Origin: Nocardioides sp. HDW12B
GTDB lineage: Bacteria; Actinomycetota; Actinomycetes; Propionibacteriales; Nocardioidaceae
Length of the DNA stretch: 64,000 nucleotides
Direction: 5' to 3'
NCBI RefSeq assembly: GCF_011299595.1
Contig: NZ_CP049867.1
Span: 1,178,001-1,242,000, forward strand
Under the pieces are notes generated by a model that was not told the DNA's origin, did not search any database, and saw only the letters and a list, made by a program, of their open reading frames with translations. The position numbers were made by a program, and so were the translations under genes. Position 1 is the stretch's first letter. Each line of letters starts with the position of its first letter. Below are positions 1 to 9,464 of the stretch, piece after piece.

Positions 1-3000
1 GTCCTCGGTCGAGCCGTCGAGTCCCTCGTTGGTCGAGGTGGCGGCGTCGTCGAAGGCGTCGCCCATGGCGCTGAAGGCCATCGGGGTGTCGCCGTCCTTC
101 AGCGCAACCACGGCGTCGGGCACGGTGCTGGCCAGCAGAGGCGCCCCATCGGCGCCGATGGTCGCGCTCAGCTTCAGCACGCCGAGCGCCGTGCCGTCGG
201 GCTGGTCGTCGGTCGGCTTGGTGCGCAGCGAGAGGGCGGCGCAGAGTGCGCGCTTCGCGGTGTCGCAGGTGGGTGCGTTGGCGCCCGTGCCGAGCTTGCC
301 GACGAGGTTCGCGGGCGTGGTCTCGTCGTCGTCGTCGCCGACGTAGGCGGTCACGGACAGGGGCGTCGTGGCGGTGCCGAGCAGCGAGAAGGCGTAGGAC
401 GCCTGGAAGGTCGCGGCGCCCGGGATCTCGTAGGCGTCGCCGGGCTCCCAGCGGTTGTCCGTGCCCTTCTCGAGACCGGCGGTGCCGCAGGTGAGCGAGT
501 CGGCGGTCGCGGTCGCGATCTTGCACTCGGACTTGTCGGTCAGGTTCTTGACCACGCTGCCGACGAGGCCGGCCTTGTCGAAGTTGGCCCCCGGCGACAT
601 CAGGGCGTCCTGGACCACGCGGTACGTCGTGGGGGTGGCGCCGGCAGTGAAGGTGGCGCTGTTGGTGAGCGCAGCAGCACAGGTGAGGAGGTGCTTGGCC
701 ACCGTGGCCACCTCGCAGGCGCCGACCTTCTGACGGGCGCCGTCCTTCAGCGTGTAGGTGTAGACGACGTCGCCTACCGCGACCTTCTTCGTGAGGAAGT
801 CGGCCTTGGTGTCGGCCAGCACGGTGGTGCTGGAGTAGGCCAGCGTGTAGGTGTCACCGACGACCCAGTCCTTCTTCACCGTCGCCGACGGGTCGGGGAG
901 GTCGCAGAGCAGGCCGGTGCCGGAGACGCCGGTCGCTGCGCACTCGGCCGGGTCGGTGGTGGTGCGCTTGGCCTTGGTCGTGCTCGGCGTGGTGGCCGTG
1001 CCCGCGGTGTAGAGCTTCGACAGCTCGAGGGCGGCGTCGGTGAGGGTCGAGCCGGCCGTGGTCGTCGTACCGCTGACCGCGACCGTGCCCTCTGTGCGCA
1101 CGAGCTCGGAGGTGAGGTCGTCGGGGTCGGTGGACACACCCTTCATGGCGCCGCTGGTGCCGACGTTGACCTCGACGGGACCGAGCGTGCCGGCGAGGTC
1201 GACGGTGGTGGAGCCGACGTCGACCTTCATCTCGGTGACGCCGGTGCCGGGCAGGACCGTGACGGCGCCGGGCGCCTGCATCAGGTTGGTCGGGACCGCG
1301 ACCTTGAGGGCGATCTTCGACGACCAGGAGGCCTCGAGGGTGGTCGTGTCACCCGTGGCCATCTCCGATCGTCGCAGGCTGTAGTCGGTGCCGCCGCCGA
1401 CGGCGACCTCGAGGGGGACCTGGAGCTTCCCTGCAGCCGGGACCGTGACGTCGAGGACCATGGCCGGCTGTCCGGCGACGTCCTTGACGGTGATGGCGAC
1501 CTGGGTGCCGGCGCCACTGGCACCGTTCTTGGTCGCGAACGCGTCCACCTTGCTCTCGAGCGCGGTGCGCAGGGCGGCGACGTCCGCGGGCGCGAGGTCG
1601 GCAGTCTTCTCGGTCTCGGTGACCAGAGCGGACAGCTCGGTCACGAGGTCCTGCACGCCGCTCAGCTGCGGCGCGAGCTGCGCGGGTGCGATGCCGAGGG
1701 CCGGGAACGGTGTGTTCCACGCAGCATCGTCGCTGCCGGCGATAGCGCTGGCGACGTCACCCAGGGCACCCAGCGCTATCGTCCGGGTGGCGACCGGGTC
1801 GCCGCTGATGAGGTAGGAGTCGCCGACCTTCCAGCTGTTGTCCACGAGGTACTCGTCGCCCTCGACGTCCGGGTCCTGCTCCGTGTTGGGGACCTTGCCG
1901 CCCGACATCAGGCCCGGGGCCCAGGTGACGGTGAGGTCGTCGGTGCCGGCGGGGGTGCCCTGCTCCTGGCAGGTGAGGGAGTTGGTGGCGACCTTGACCG
2001 CCGCGCAGGACGCGCCCGTGCGCAGGTTGGTCAGGGTCAGGGCGAGGACGTCGCCCGCGGCCACCGCGGGACCGAGCGCGGAGGTGAACGTGGTCCGGCT
2101 GTCGGACATGGCCTTGGCCCCGTCGACGGAGGTGACGACCCCGGTGACCTGGGGAGCGACGTCCTGGGGGGCGACGTACGTGGCGTAGTCGGGGCTCATC
2201 GTCACCGTCGGCAGCGCCGCGGTCTGCGTGGTCGTGTCGGCGAGCTTGACCGGGTAGGCGAGTGTGGTCTCGTAGGTCTTGCCCGACGGAAGCTCGGGCG
2301 CCGTGACGGTGAGCTTCCCGCCCACGTTCAGGTCGACCGCACCGGTCGTGGGCACCGCGGCGGTGACGCCCGGGGCGCTCAGGACCTTGCTGAGCATCGC
2401 GGCCCCGCTCGGGGCTCCGCCGTTCGGGGCAGGGACCTGGGCTGCGGTGTCGATGTTCGCTGCCAGAGGTGCGACTCCGTTCGCCGTGGCGGCGCTGATC
2501 TTCATGCTCGAGCCGGCGACGTTCACGCCGAGCAGCCCGACGTTGCCGGTGCCGCCGCTGAATACACCGTCGCTGCTGATGCCGGCGACCGAGAGCTCCG
2601 GCCCGCTGACGCCCTTGAGGAAGGCGCGGTCGGCGACCGAGACGTTCTCGCCCTCGGGGGCGAGCAGCAGACCGAGGGTGCCGGCGAGGGAGACCTTGCC
2701 GACGTCGACGCGCAGCTTCGACCCGGTCTCGATCGAGCGCAGGTGCGCCTTGGTGCGGAAGAGGTCGCCGAAGGCGTAGTCGAGGTCCTGGGGGGCCGGG
2801 TCCACGTCGGAGGTGACCGGGAACGTGAGGGCGCGCGCCGTGGCGTCGTACGCCGGGACGGTGGCAGAGCCGCCGGGCAGGGCGGAGAGGCGCGCGGCCA
2901 TCTCCTGCGCGGTGCGCATGCGACGCTGGGCGGTGAAGGTGACAGGCTCGCCGCCGCCGGTGCCGGCGACCTTGAAGGAGACCGACACGTCGGGCTCGGT

Positions 3001-4398
3001 GGCGCTGCCGGTCACGGTGACGTTCGTGGTCGGGTCCGGGCCGACGGTCGTGGCGGTGGCGCCGGACAGCGTGCCCGCGCCGGCGAGCTTCCAGCTCGCG
3101 GAGCCGGCGACGACCGGGTCGGCGGTGCGGGCCTGGCAGTACCACGTCGTGCCAGGCACAGTGGTGGCGCTCGGCGGGCTCGTGTTGGCGCGCCCACAGG
3201 TGACCGCGGCTGCGCCCTGGGCCTCGACGAGCTCGTTGAGGCCCTTGGCGGCCGAGCCGATCTGGCTGACGGCGGTGTCCACCAGGGGGAGCCGGGGGTC
3301 GATGCGTGACTCAGCGTTGGTGTACGCCGCAGCCATCTGGGCCAGCGCCACGAGCGCGTCGCCGGAGGTGATCTTGGCGAAGTCCTTCAGCCCGGTCCCG
3401 GTGGTGACGGTCGGTGCCGGGAAAGCGTACGCACCGTCGCCGGTGGGCGTCGGTGTCATCTGGGTCGCGCCGCTGAGGGTCTGCTTGACCGTGCCGTCGG
3501 TGGTGCCGGTGCCGCCGACGAGCCCGCTGTCGAGGGCGAGGTCAACGGCGGCGGAGCCGGCGATCGTGACGGGTGCCAGCTCGGCGAAGGGGGTGGTCTG
3601 CCACTCGGTCGGGGTGATCGCGAGGCTGCCGTCGGGGTCGCGGACGGTGAAGGTCGCCGAGACGTCGTAGGCGGTGGTGCCCGCGGCCGTGACGTCGGTG
3701 AAGCCGTAGCGAGAGGGCACGGTGAGCCCGCTGCGGCCGCCCTTGAGCGCCACGGACAGCGAGGCGTTCGGGTCGAGGGTGACGACACCGTCCGAGCCGA
3801 CGGTGAGCTTCAGCGTGCCGCCGACGGAGCCGGTGAGGGGGGTGCTGCCTTCCGGGGCGCTGGTGCCGTCGAGGAAAAGTGCCTCGTCGGAGTGCAGGGC
3901 GTAGGCCCGACCACTGACGGTCTTCTTGTCCAGGGTGACGGTGACGGTCTTGTCCTGCTGTGTCGCGGTGACGCCGAGGGTGGCGGTGTCGGAGGCGTCG
4001 AGTGCCTTCACCAGACCGGCGAGGTCGGTCTCACCGGAGCCGTCGTACGAGGTCGCCGCCGCGCCGAGCGAGCGCACGAACGCGGCGTCGAGGCCCAGCA
4101 CGTCGCTGACCGACTGTCCGGCCAACGGGAGTCGTGCCTGGAGCGTCGGCGTGGCGGACAGGGCGTCGAGCGTGACGGCCAGGCTCTGCACCGCCTTCTT
4201 CATCGCGGTCGCGTCGGCGCTCAGCGCTCCGGCGGCCGTGGCGGGGGGAGTGGTCGTGGCGATGAGTGCGGCGCCGACGAGCCCGGTCAGGGCGGTCGTG
4301 ACGCCGAGGCGGCGCCCCCGCGCCGCCGGTCGACGTCGACGGCCGTGCCCGCCCGACTGGTTCCCGAATCCACCCGTGCGGACATGACCGTTCGACAT
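1..4398 (-). CDS. Giant exported repeat protein, N-terminal part (runs off left edge)
   Basis: An open minus-strand frame runs without a stop from the ATG at 4398 to the window edge, at least 1466 residues. It begins MSNGHVRTGG, has an Arg-rich stretch, then a hydrophobic segment and an Ala-rich cleavage region (residues about 30-60), so a signal peptide is likely. The rest is rich in Thr, Val, Ala and Gly and reads as beta-strand modules with recurring GD-x-Y and paired-Cys phrases such as NSLTC and ADSLTC. Between them lie amphipathic stretches beginning LPLAGQSV (about residue 90), LPLVDTAV (about 370) and FPALGIAP (about 900). It resembles very large beta-repeat surface proteins, but I recognise no named domain and propose no function. 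Large opposite-strand open frames here are codon-bias shadows. Confidence 0.8.
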   Translation of the reverse strand, partial: MSNGHVRTGGFGNQSGGHGRRRRPAARGRRLGVTTALTGLVGAALIATTTPPATAAGALSADATAMKKAVQSLAVTLDALSATPTLQARLPLAGQSVSDVLGLDAAFVRSLGAAATSYDGSGETDLAGLVKALDASDTATLGVTATQQDKTVTVTLDKKTVSGRAYALHSDEALFLDGTSAPEGSTPLTGSVGGTLKLTVGSDGVVTLDPNASLSVALKGGRSGLTVPSRYGFTDVTAAGTTAYDVSATFTVRDPDGSLAITPTEWQTTPFAELAPVTIAGSAAVDLALDSGLVGGTGTTDGTVKQTLSGATQMTPTPTGDGAYAFPAPTVTTGTGLKDFAKITSGDALVALAQMAAAYTNAESRIDPRLPLVDTAVSQIGSAAKGLNELVEAQGAAAVTCGRANTSPPSATTVPGTTWYCQARTADPVVAGSASWKLAGAGTLSGATATTVGPDPTTNVTVTGSATEPDVSVSFKVAGTGGGEPVTFTAQRRMRTAQEMAARLSALPGGSATVPAYDATARALTFPVTSDVDPAPQDLDYAFGDLFRTKAHLRSIETGSKLRVDVGKVSLAGTLGLLLAPEGENVSVADRAFLKGVSGPELSVAGISSDGVFSGGTGNVGLLGVNVAGSSMKISAATANGVAPLAANIDTAAQVPAPNGGAPSGAAMLSKVLSAPGVTAAVPTTGAVDLNVGGKLTVTAPELPSGKTYETTLAYPVKLADTTTQTAALPTVTMSPDYATYVAPQDVAPQVTGVVTSVDGAKAMSDSRTTFTSALGPAVAAGDVLALTLTNLRTGASCAAVKVATNSLTCQEQGTPAGTDDLTVTWAPGLMSGGKVPNTEQDPDVEGDEYLVDNSWKVGDSYLISGDPVATRTIALGALGDVASAIAGSDDAAWNTPFPALGIAPAQLAPQLSGVQDLVTELSALVTETEKTADLAPADVAALRTALESKVDAFATKNGASGAGTQVAITVKDVAGQPAMVLDVTVPAAGKLQVPLEVAVGGGTDYSLRRSEMATGDTTTLEASWSSKIALKVAVPTNLMQAPGAVTVLPGTGVTEMKVDVGSTTVDLAGTLGPVEVNVGTSGAMKGVSTDPDDLTSELVRTEGTVAVSGTTTTAGSTLTDAALELSKLYTAGTATTPSTTKAKRTTTDPAECAATGVSGTGLLCDLPDPSATVKKDWVVGDTYTLAYSSTTVLADTKADFLTKKVAVGDVVYTYTLKDGARQKVGACEVATVAKHLLTCAAALTNSATFTAGATPTTYRVVQDALMSPGANFDKAGLVGSVVKNLTDKSECKIATATADSLTCGTAGLEKGTDNRWEPGDAYEIPGAATFQASYAFSLLGTATTPLSVTAYVGDDDDETTPANLVGKLGTGANAPTCDTAKRALCAALSLRTKPTDDQPDGTALGVLKLSATIGADGAPLLASTVPDAVVALKDGDTPMAFSAMGDAFDDAATSTNEGLDGSTED

Positions 4399-4503
4399 CG
4401 CTTGCCCCCAAGCTCTCCCAGCGCCCACATCCGCGGCTGCGGCCACGAGGCGTCGGGCGAGCCCGGCGACGGATGGTCTGTGAACCCGGACATTCCATCC
4501 TGT

Positions 4504-4535
4504 CCAGACCATCGCCAGCCAGCGACCTAGGTCCT
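4504..4535 (-). promoter_or_regulatory. Two short palindromic boxes upstream of the giant exported protein
   Basis: On the minus strand, 106-137 bases before the start at 4398, the sequence reads aggacctaggtc (4535-4524) and then ggtctggac (4510-4502). Both boxes recur upstream of three other exported-protein genes in this window (11524-11560, 21319-21381, 24355-24426). The second resembles GntR/DasR-type sites (core GGTCTAGACC); the first is a GACC-TA-GGTC palindrome. A regulatory role is inferred from the recurrence. Confidence 0.4.
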
Positions 4536-4621
4536 GATGGAGGGGTGGGGTCACACCGACCGAACGGCTGATGCGCAGTGACAGACGGCAACGTGTGGGG
4601 CTGGTGGGGCGTGCGAGGCGG

Positions 4622-5188
4622 TCAGCTCACGAACCGGGCGGAGGCGACCACGTGCTTGCGGATCGCCCGGACCTGCTCGCGCTCGGCCAACCGGCCCACG
4701 ACCTCGATGCGGTTGCCCTCGGTGAGGACCACGCTGACGAAGGGGTCGACGTCGCCGGTGCCCGGCTCGGTGAACGAGTAGGCCCACCGGGCCGTCATGC
4801 CACCGGCGGAGCGGTCGACGTCGAAGGCGAGCTCGCGATAGCTGTCGCCGTACGTCGCCGCGGTGCGGTCGCGCTGCGCACGGAGGTCCGCGGCGGTCCC
4901 GTTGCGGGGGGCGAGGTCCACCGAGATGGCACGTCCGCCCGTGAAGGGCTCGTGCCAGGTGACCTTGTGGGGGTTGCGCCGGTCCCGGACGTAGCCCGTG
5001 GGCACGTCGAGGCGCACCGACTCACGCGCCGACGGGGGCTCGTCGGTGCCGTAGGTGAGCCGGACGGAAGCCCGCTCGGACGTGTAGACCACGGCCTCGG
5101 CGACCGCGGGGGTGGGGGTGGCGAGGACACCGGCAGCGGCGGTGGCGGCGGCGGCGAGTGCGGTCGAGCGAGTGGTGCGGCGTGACAT
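4622..5188 (-). CDS. Small exported protein of unknown function
   Basis: A protein of 188 residues. The start at 5188 is chosen over an upstream in-frame ATG because an AGGAG ribosome-binding site precedes it at good spacing and MSRRTTRSTA opens a clear signal peptide with a probable cut after about residue 30 (PAVAEA). The mature part is a compact alpha/beta sequence with no Cys and no motif I can name. It faces the same way as the giant exported gene to its left and is separated from it by about 220 bases. Exported lipoprotein-like or substrate-binding roles cannot be told apart here. Confidence 0.75.
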   Translation of the reverse strand: MSRRTTRSTALAAAATAAAGVLATPTPAVAEAVVYTSERASVRLTYGTDEPPSARESVRLDVPTGYVRDRRNPHKVTWHEPFTGGRAISVDLAPRNGTAADLRAQRDRTAATYGDSYRELAFDVDRSAGGMTARWAYSFTEPGTGDVDPFVSVVLTEGNRIEVVGRLAEREQVRAIRKHVVASARFVS

Positions 5189-5354
5189 GGCAGATCTCCT
5201 GGCTGGTGGCCCGGGGGCCGACGGCGGTCCGGGGTTCCGAACAGCTCCAAGACGCAGCCAGGACGGCGACAGTTGCACGCGCGCCGAGGTGCAGGGCGAA
5301 CACAGGACCTTCGCCCCGAGCCGAGGGGTCCGGTGCCCGCAGCAGCGAGGTGCC

Positions 5355-7016
5355 TCAGGGAGCGTCGGGTGCGACCACGTCGATCAGCACCAGCGCCGAG
5401 TCGTCGTCGAGCGGACCGTGCCCGCGGCCGTGCTCGGCCATGAGCACGTCGCTGAGCGCCTCGGCGGTGAGCACCGAGGCGGTGACGCCGGCCGCGAAGG
5501 CGTCGAGGTTGGCGCCCAGGTCCTCGCCGCGGCGCTCGACCAGCCCGTCGGTGATGAGCACCAGGCGGTCACCGGGACGCAGGTCGACCGTCAGGGTCTC
5601 CGGCGCCCCCAGCAGACCGCCGAGGAGCGGGCCGGAGGCGTCGAGGTAGTCGCCGGTGCCGTCGCGCACCAGCAGCGGGGGCAGGTGCCCGGCGTTGGCC
5701 ACCTCGACCGTCCGGTTGCCGTCGGGAGCCGGAGGACCGAAGGCCAGCAGGCACAGGGTCGCCGTCATGTCGGGCCGGCTGCGGTGCAGCGTCAGGTCCA
5801 GCCGCTCGAGCACGTCGCGGGGGGAGTGGCCGTCCTGGGCGTAGGCGCGCAGGGTGTAGCGCAGCTCGGCCATGAGCACCGCGGCCTCCAGCGAGTGGCC
5901 CTGCACGTCGCCGATGACGACGTGTGCGGTGCCCTGGTCGGTGACGAAGGCGTCGAAGAAGTCCCCGCCGATCTGCGACTGACCGTCCGCCGCGCGGTAG
6001 CGCGCCACCAGCTGCAGCCCGTCGAGGGGCGGCAGGATGGCCGGCAGCAGGCTGCGCTGCAGGATCAGCGCGGTGCGGTGCTCGGCCTCCATGGCGCGGA
6101 GGTTCTCCACGGCGACCCCGGCAGCCTGGGCGAGCTCGGCGAGCATCCGCTCGTCGTCGTGGTCGGACACCATCGCGCTGTCGACCGCGACGAACCCGAC
6201 CACCTCCGAGCCGGAGCGGATCGCAGCGACGGCACACGCCCCGGCAGGTGTCGTCTCGGGTGCGCGTTGCGTCACCAGCCCGCCGGGTCCGTTGCCGGTC
6301 GCGAGCGCGTCCCCCGCGAGCGCCGACCAGGTGGGGTCGCTCAGGTCGACCCGGCCGAGCTCGGGGACCGCGGCCAGCATGCTGCGCAGCGTCTCGGGGT
6401 CCACGCTCACGACGTGGCGGGGGGACAACCCGTCGTCGCGGCGCATGAGCTGCGTGGGCACCGCGGGGTCGTTGCTGCTGACCAGGGCGGCGCCGCGCCC
6501 GCCGAACACCAGCTGGACACCGGCGGCGGCGGCGTCGGACAGCCGCGGGACGGTGGTGGCGACGTTGAGCCGCAGGGCGGCCCGGTTGAGCCGACCCAGA
6601 CGCGTCGCCAAGGACTCGGCACGGCGGCGGGCTCCCGACGAGCGCAGCAGCGCTCCCACGGTCGACACCAGCTCCTGCGGCTCGATGGGGTCGACCAGGT
6701 AGGCGTCGGCACCGCGGTCCAGCCCGGCACTGCGGTGTTCGGGCTCCATCGCGACCGCCGAGATGTGCACGACGGGGATGGCGGCGGTCTCGGCCGTCGA
6801 CTTGAGCTCCATCGCGACGTCGAGGCCGCTGCGGTCGGGCAGGTGGACGTCGAGGACGACGAGGTCGACCGAGCGGGTCGCCACCGTGCGCATCGCCTCG
6901 GCGGCCGAGCTGGCGCCGATGACCTCGTAGCCCGCACGTCGCAGCCAGCTGGAGATGACGTACCGCTTGGCGGCGGTGTCGTCGCACACGAGGAGCGTGG
7001 TGCTCGCAGGGCTCAC
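5355..7016 (-). CDS. Response regulator with GAF and PP2C (SpoIIE) phosphatase domains
   Basis: A 553-residue effector and the last gene of the stressosome operon. Residues 1-122 are a receiver domain with acidic pair D12/D13, phospho-acceptor D56 (LVVLDVHLP) and S86. The usual Lys before the conserved Pro is Asp here (D109-P110), which is unusual. About 140-310 looks like a GAF sensor region, and about 325-553 is a SpoIIE/RsbU-type Ser/Thr phosphatase (GGDFFD, GDVQGHS, NAGH, TDGLVE). Such proteins dephosphorylate anti-anti-sigma factors to release a sigma factor. The GTG start overlaps the kinase stop (GTGA), so translation is coupled. No cognate anti-sigma or RsbV gene is in the window. Confidence 0.9.
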   Translation of the reverse strand: MSPASTTLLVCDDTAAKRYVISSWLRRAGYEVIGASSAAEAMRTVATRSVDLVVLDVHLPDRSGLDVAMELKSTAETAAIPVVHISAVAMEPEHRSAGLDRGADAYLVDPIEPQELVSTVGALLRSSGARRRAESLATRLGRLNRAALRLNVATTVPRLSDAAAAGVQLVFGGRGAALVSSNDPAVPTQLMRRDDGLSPRHVVSVDPETLRSMLAAVPELGRVDLSDPTWSALAGDALATGNGPGGLVTQRAPETTPAGACAVAAIRSGSEVVGFVAVDSAMVSDHDDERMLAELAQAAGVAVENLRAMEAEHRTALILQRSLLPAILPPLDGLQLVARYRAADGQSQIGGDFFDAFVTDQGTAHVVIGDVQGHSLEAAVLMAELRYTLRAYAQDGHSPRDVLERLDLTLHRSRPDMTATLCLLAFGPPAPDGNRTVEVANAGHLPPLLVRDGTGDYLDASGPLLGGLLGAPETLTVDLRPGDRLVLITDGLVERRGEDLGANLDAFAAGVTASVLTAEALSDVLMAEHGRGHGPLDDDSALVLIDVVAPDAP

Positions 7017-8404
7017 GCGGGACCTCCCCCTTCGGCCGTTGTCCCGGACGGCTTCCGGGGCAGACGCACGCTGAATCGGCTCCCTGCACCAGGGGTGCTG
7101 GCGAGCTCCAGGGAGCCGCCGAGGGTGACCGCGATGCGCTGGGCAAAGGCTAGCCCGAGTCCGGTGCCCTTGACCCCCGCATGGAGAGGACTGCGCGCCT
7201 GGAAGAATTCCTCGAACACCCGGCTCCGGTCCTCCTCCGCGATGCCGATGCCGGTGTCGGCGACCTCGAGGACCACGGTCTCCGCGGTCGTCCGGGCCGA
7301 CAGGTCGACGCGGCCCTCGGCGGTGAACTTCGCGGCGTTGCTCAGCAGGTTGCGCAGGATGTGGCGCAGCAGGGTGCGGTCGGTGTGCAACGTGGTGCCC
7401 GGCTCGGGGGGGCGCACGTGCAGCGAGACGCCGGACCGCAGCAGGGGGCGGGTCACGCCGGACAGCTCGTCGAAGAGCTCGGCGAGGTCCACCGCCTCGG
7501 CCGTGGCGTCCATCCGGCCCGACTCGGCGGCGGCGAGGTCGAGCAGCTCGTCGACCAGCCCGAGGAGGTCGCGGGCGCTCGCCTCGATGAAGTTCACCTG
7601 CTCGCGCTGCTCGTCCACGAGCTGTGACTCCGCGCCCGAGTCGAGCAGCAGGCGCGCGAGCCCGATGATGGAATTGCTGGGGGAGCGCAGCTCGTGGCTG
7701 ATGTTGCGCATGAAGCGGGTCTTGGCCTCGCTGGCCTCACGGAGCTGGCGGCTCTTGTCGTCGATCTCGGCGTACAGCGCCACCACGCCCTGGTTGGTGC
7801 GCTCCAGCTCCTCGGAGAGCTCGTGGTAGAGCCCGATGATGCCGTCGGCGTCCGCGGCTGACTCCGCCTCCATGCGTTCGCGCGGGCTCTCGTCGCGCGA
7901 CTGCAGCTGGGCCAGCACCATCATCAGGTCGCGGCCCTGGTCGTGCAGGTGGTCGGCCCAGGTGCTGTGGCCCGGCTCGGCCAGCCGGTGCCGCAGGACG
8001 TCCACCTCGTCGGCCGTCAGGGCGTGCACGACGTCCTCGACCATGAGCGCCACCGTCGCCTCGTCCGCCCCGTCGCCGAGGCTGGTCCGGTCGGCCAGGA
8101 GGGCCACCGCCGGGGCGCTCGCGGCCCAGCTGACCGGCTCGGGACCGCGCCCGGAGGTCGCCGTGGCCGTGCGCGGGGTGCACCGGACCCGCAGCGGCTC
8201 GCCGTGCGTGGCCGACAGCTCGACCCGGCCTCCGCCGGCGACCGCCAGGTCGTGGGCCAGCGAGCCGACGCACACGGTGACCCGGGTCGCGACGACGTCC
8301 GCCGAGCCGAGCGCGAGCGCGACCGTGCGGGCCGCCTCTCGCGCGCGCAGGACGTCGAGGTCCTCGGCCACCTCGACGACGTGCCGCAGGGTGTCACTGC
8401 CCAT
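7013..8404 (-). CDS. Hybrid RsbT-like ATPase and histidine kinase
   Basis: A protein of 463 residues, started at 8404 because ggaggtgggc precedes this ATG; longer versions begin inside the upstream gene in poor sequence. Residues about 1-65 resemble the start of RsbT/RsbW-type ATPase domains (DLDVLRAREAARTVA). The middle (about 90-200) is a helical linker. A HisKA domain follows with phospho-acceptor H237 (FMRNISHELRSP), then HATPase_c with N-box NLLSNAAKF, G1 DTGIGI and G2 GTGLGL. There is no transmembrane segment, so it is a soluble sensor. It probably phosphorylates the REC domain of the next gene. It overlaps its upstream neighbour by 11 bases. Confidence 0.88.
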   Translation of the reverse strand: MGSDTLRHVVEVAEDLDVLRAREAARTVALALGSADVVATRVTVCVGSLAHDLAVAGGGRVELSATHGEPLRVRCTPRTATATSGRGPEPVSWAASAPAVALLADRTSLGDGADEATVALMVEDVVHALTADEVDVLRHRLAEPGHSTWADHLHDQGRDLMMVLAQLQSRDESPRERMEAESAADADGIIGLYHELSEELERTNQGVVALYAEIDDKSRQLREASEAKTRFMRNISHELRSPSNSIIGLARLLLDSGAESQLVDEQREQVNFIEASARDLLGLVDELLDLAAAESGRMDATAEAVDLAELFDELSGVTRPLLRSGVSLHVRPPEPGTTLHTDRTLLRHILRNLLSNAAKFTAEGRVDLSARTTAETVVLEVADTGIGIAEEDRSRVFEEFFQARSPLHAGVKGTGLGLAFAQRIAVTLGGSLELASTPGAGSRFSVRLPRKPSGTTAEGGGPA

Positions 8405-9464
8405 GCCCACCTCCGCCGTCGAGCCGCAGGGTGAGCACCCCCGCGTCGTCCCGACGCCCGCCGGCGGCCCGGAGCAGCGCCGCGGAGAGCACGACCGGGG
8501 ACGTGGCCAGGACACCGGGCAGGTCCTGCACCCGCCAGCGGTCGGAGAGGCCGTCGCTGTGCATCACCAGCCACTGCCCGCGCTCGAGCCGTACGTCGAC
8601 CTCCCGCACCGAGGGCGCGTTGTGGCCGACGATCCCGGGCTGGGAGGCCAGCTGCGAGCTGGCGGAGGCGTCGACGACCCGACCGGCGATGTTGCCGATC
8701 CCCGCGTAGGTCAGCGACTGCGTCCGGTGGTCGACCCGGGCGATGGCCACCGCCGCACCGCGGGTGTCGCGCAGCGCGACGTGGAGCTCCTCGAGGAGGT
8801 GGCCGGGAGCGGAGCGCCGACTGGCGAGGAAGGTCCGGACCGCGGCGTCGGAGGCGCGGGCGGCCATGGGGCCGTGGCCGAGCCCGTCGACCATCATGAC
8901 GATGCTGCCGTCGTCCGTGGCCCGGTGGGCGTAGGCGTCGCCGCAGACGCTCTCGCCGGGCAACGGGCGCAGCAGCCCGCCGAACAGGTCGGAGCCGTGG
9001 GTCGGGTCGGAGCCACCGCGGGCGGCGCTCTCGTGGCGCCAGAACTCGGCGCTGACGACCGTCCCCAGCCCGGGCACCGAGTGCAGGTCGAGACGGTCGG
9101 CGAAGCGGCGTACGGCGCCCAGGCCGATGCCGAGGGTGCCCGTGGTGGTCACCCCGTCGACGCTGAGAGCGGCGATGTCGCGGGTGCCCGGCCCGTGGTC
9201 GAGGGTCAGCACCCCCACGCCGGCGGTGCCGCCACGACGGAGCACCCGGAGCAGGACCGCGCCCTCCCGGGCGTGCTTGACCAGGTTGGAGGCCAGCTCG
9301 GAGGCGGCGACGGCCACCTCCTCGATCTGGTCGTGGGCGAGCTGCACCTGACGCGCGAGCTCGGCGGCGCGGCGTCGTACGGACGCGCACGTGCTCGGCT
9401 CCTCGACCCGGATCCACACCGACTCGTCGGTGCTGGAGGAGCCGAGGTCACCCGGTGAGGTCAT
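8394..9464 (-). CDS. ATPase-domain plus PP2C phosphatase, RsbX-like
   Basis: A protein of 356 residues. The ATG at 9464 overlaps the rsbT stop (ATGA). Residues about 15-150 form an RsbW/RsbT-type GHKL ATPase domain (ASELASNLVKHA, TLGIGLGAVRRF). Residues about 165-356 are a compact PP2C phosphatase with GDAYAH, MVDGLGHGPMAA, YAGIGNIAG and HSDGLSDRW. The known family role of RsbX is to strip phosphate from RsbS and RsbR and reset the stressosome; position next to rsbT fits that. The ATPase-phosphatase fusion could also act on its own substrate pool. Confidence 0.85.
   Translation of the reverse strand: MTSPGDLGSSSTDESVWIRVEEPSTCASVRRRAAELARQVQLAHDQIEEVAVAASELASNLVKHAREGAVLLRVLRRGGTAGVGVLTLDHGPGTRDIAALSVDGVTTTGTLGIGLGAVRRFADRLDLHSVPGLGTVVSAEFWRHESAARGGSDPTHGSDLFGGLLRPLPGESVCGDAYAHRATDDGSIVMMVDGLGHGPMAARASDAAVRTFLASRRSAPGHLLEELHVALRDTRGAAVAIARVDHRTQSLTYAGIGNIAGRVVDASASSQLASQPGIVGHNAPSVREVDVRLERGQWLVMHSDGLSDRWRVQDLPGVLATSPVVLSAALLRAAGGRRDDAGVLTLRLDGGGGHGQ

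Noticed and set aside
691-3309. 872-residue plus-strand open frame
   Set aside because: Low-complexity Gly/Arg/Ala/Val composition and it lies antisense to the giant exported protein; high-GC codon bias keeps the opposite strand open.
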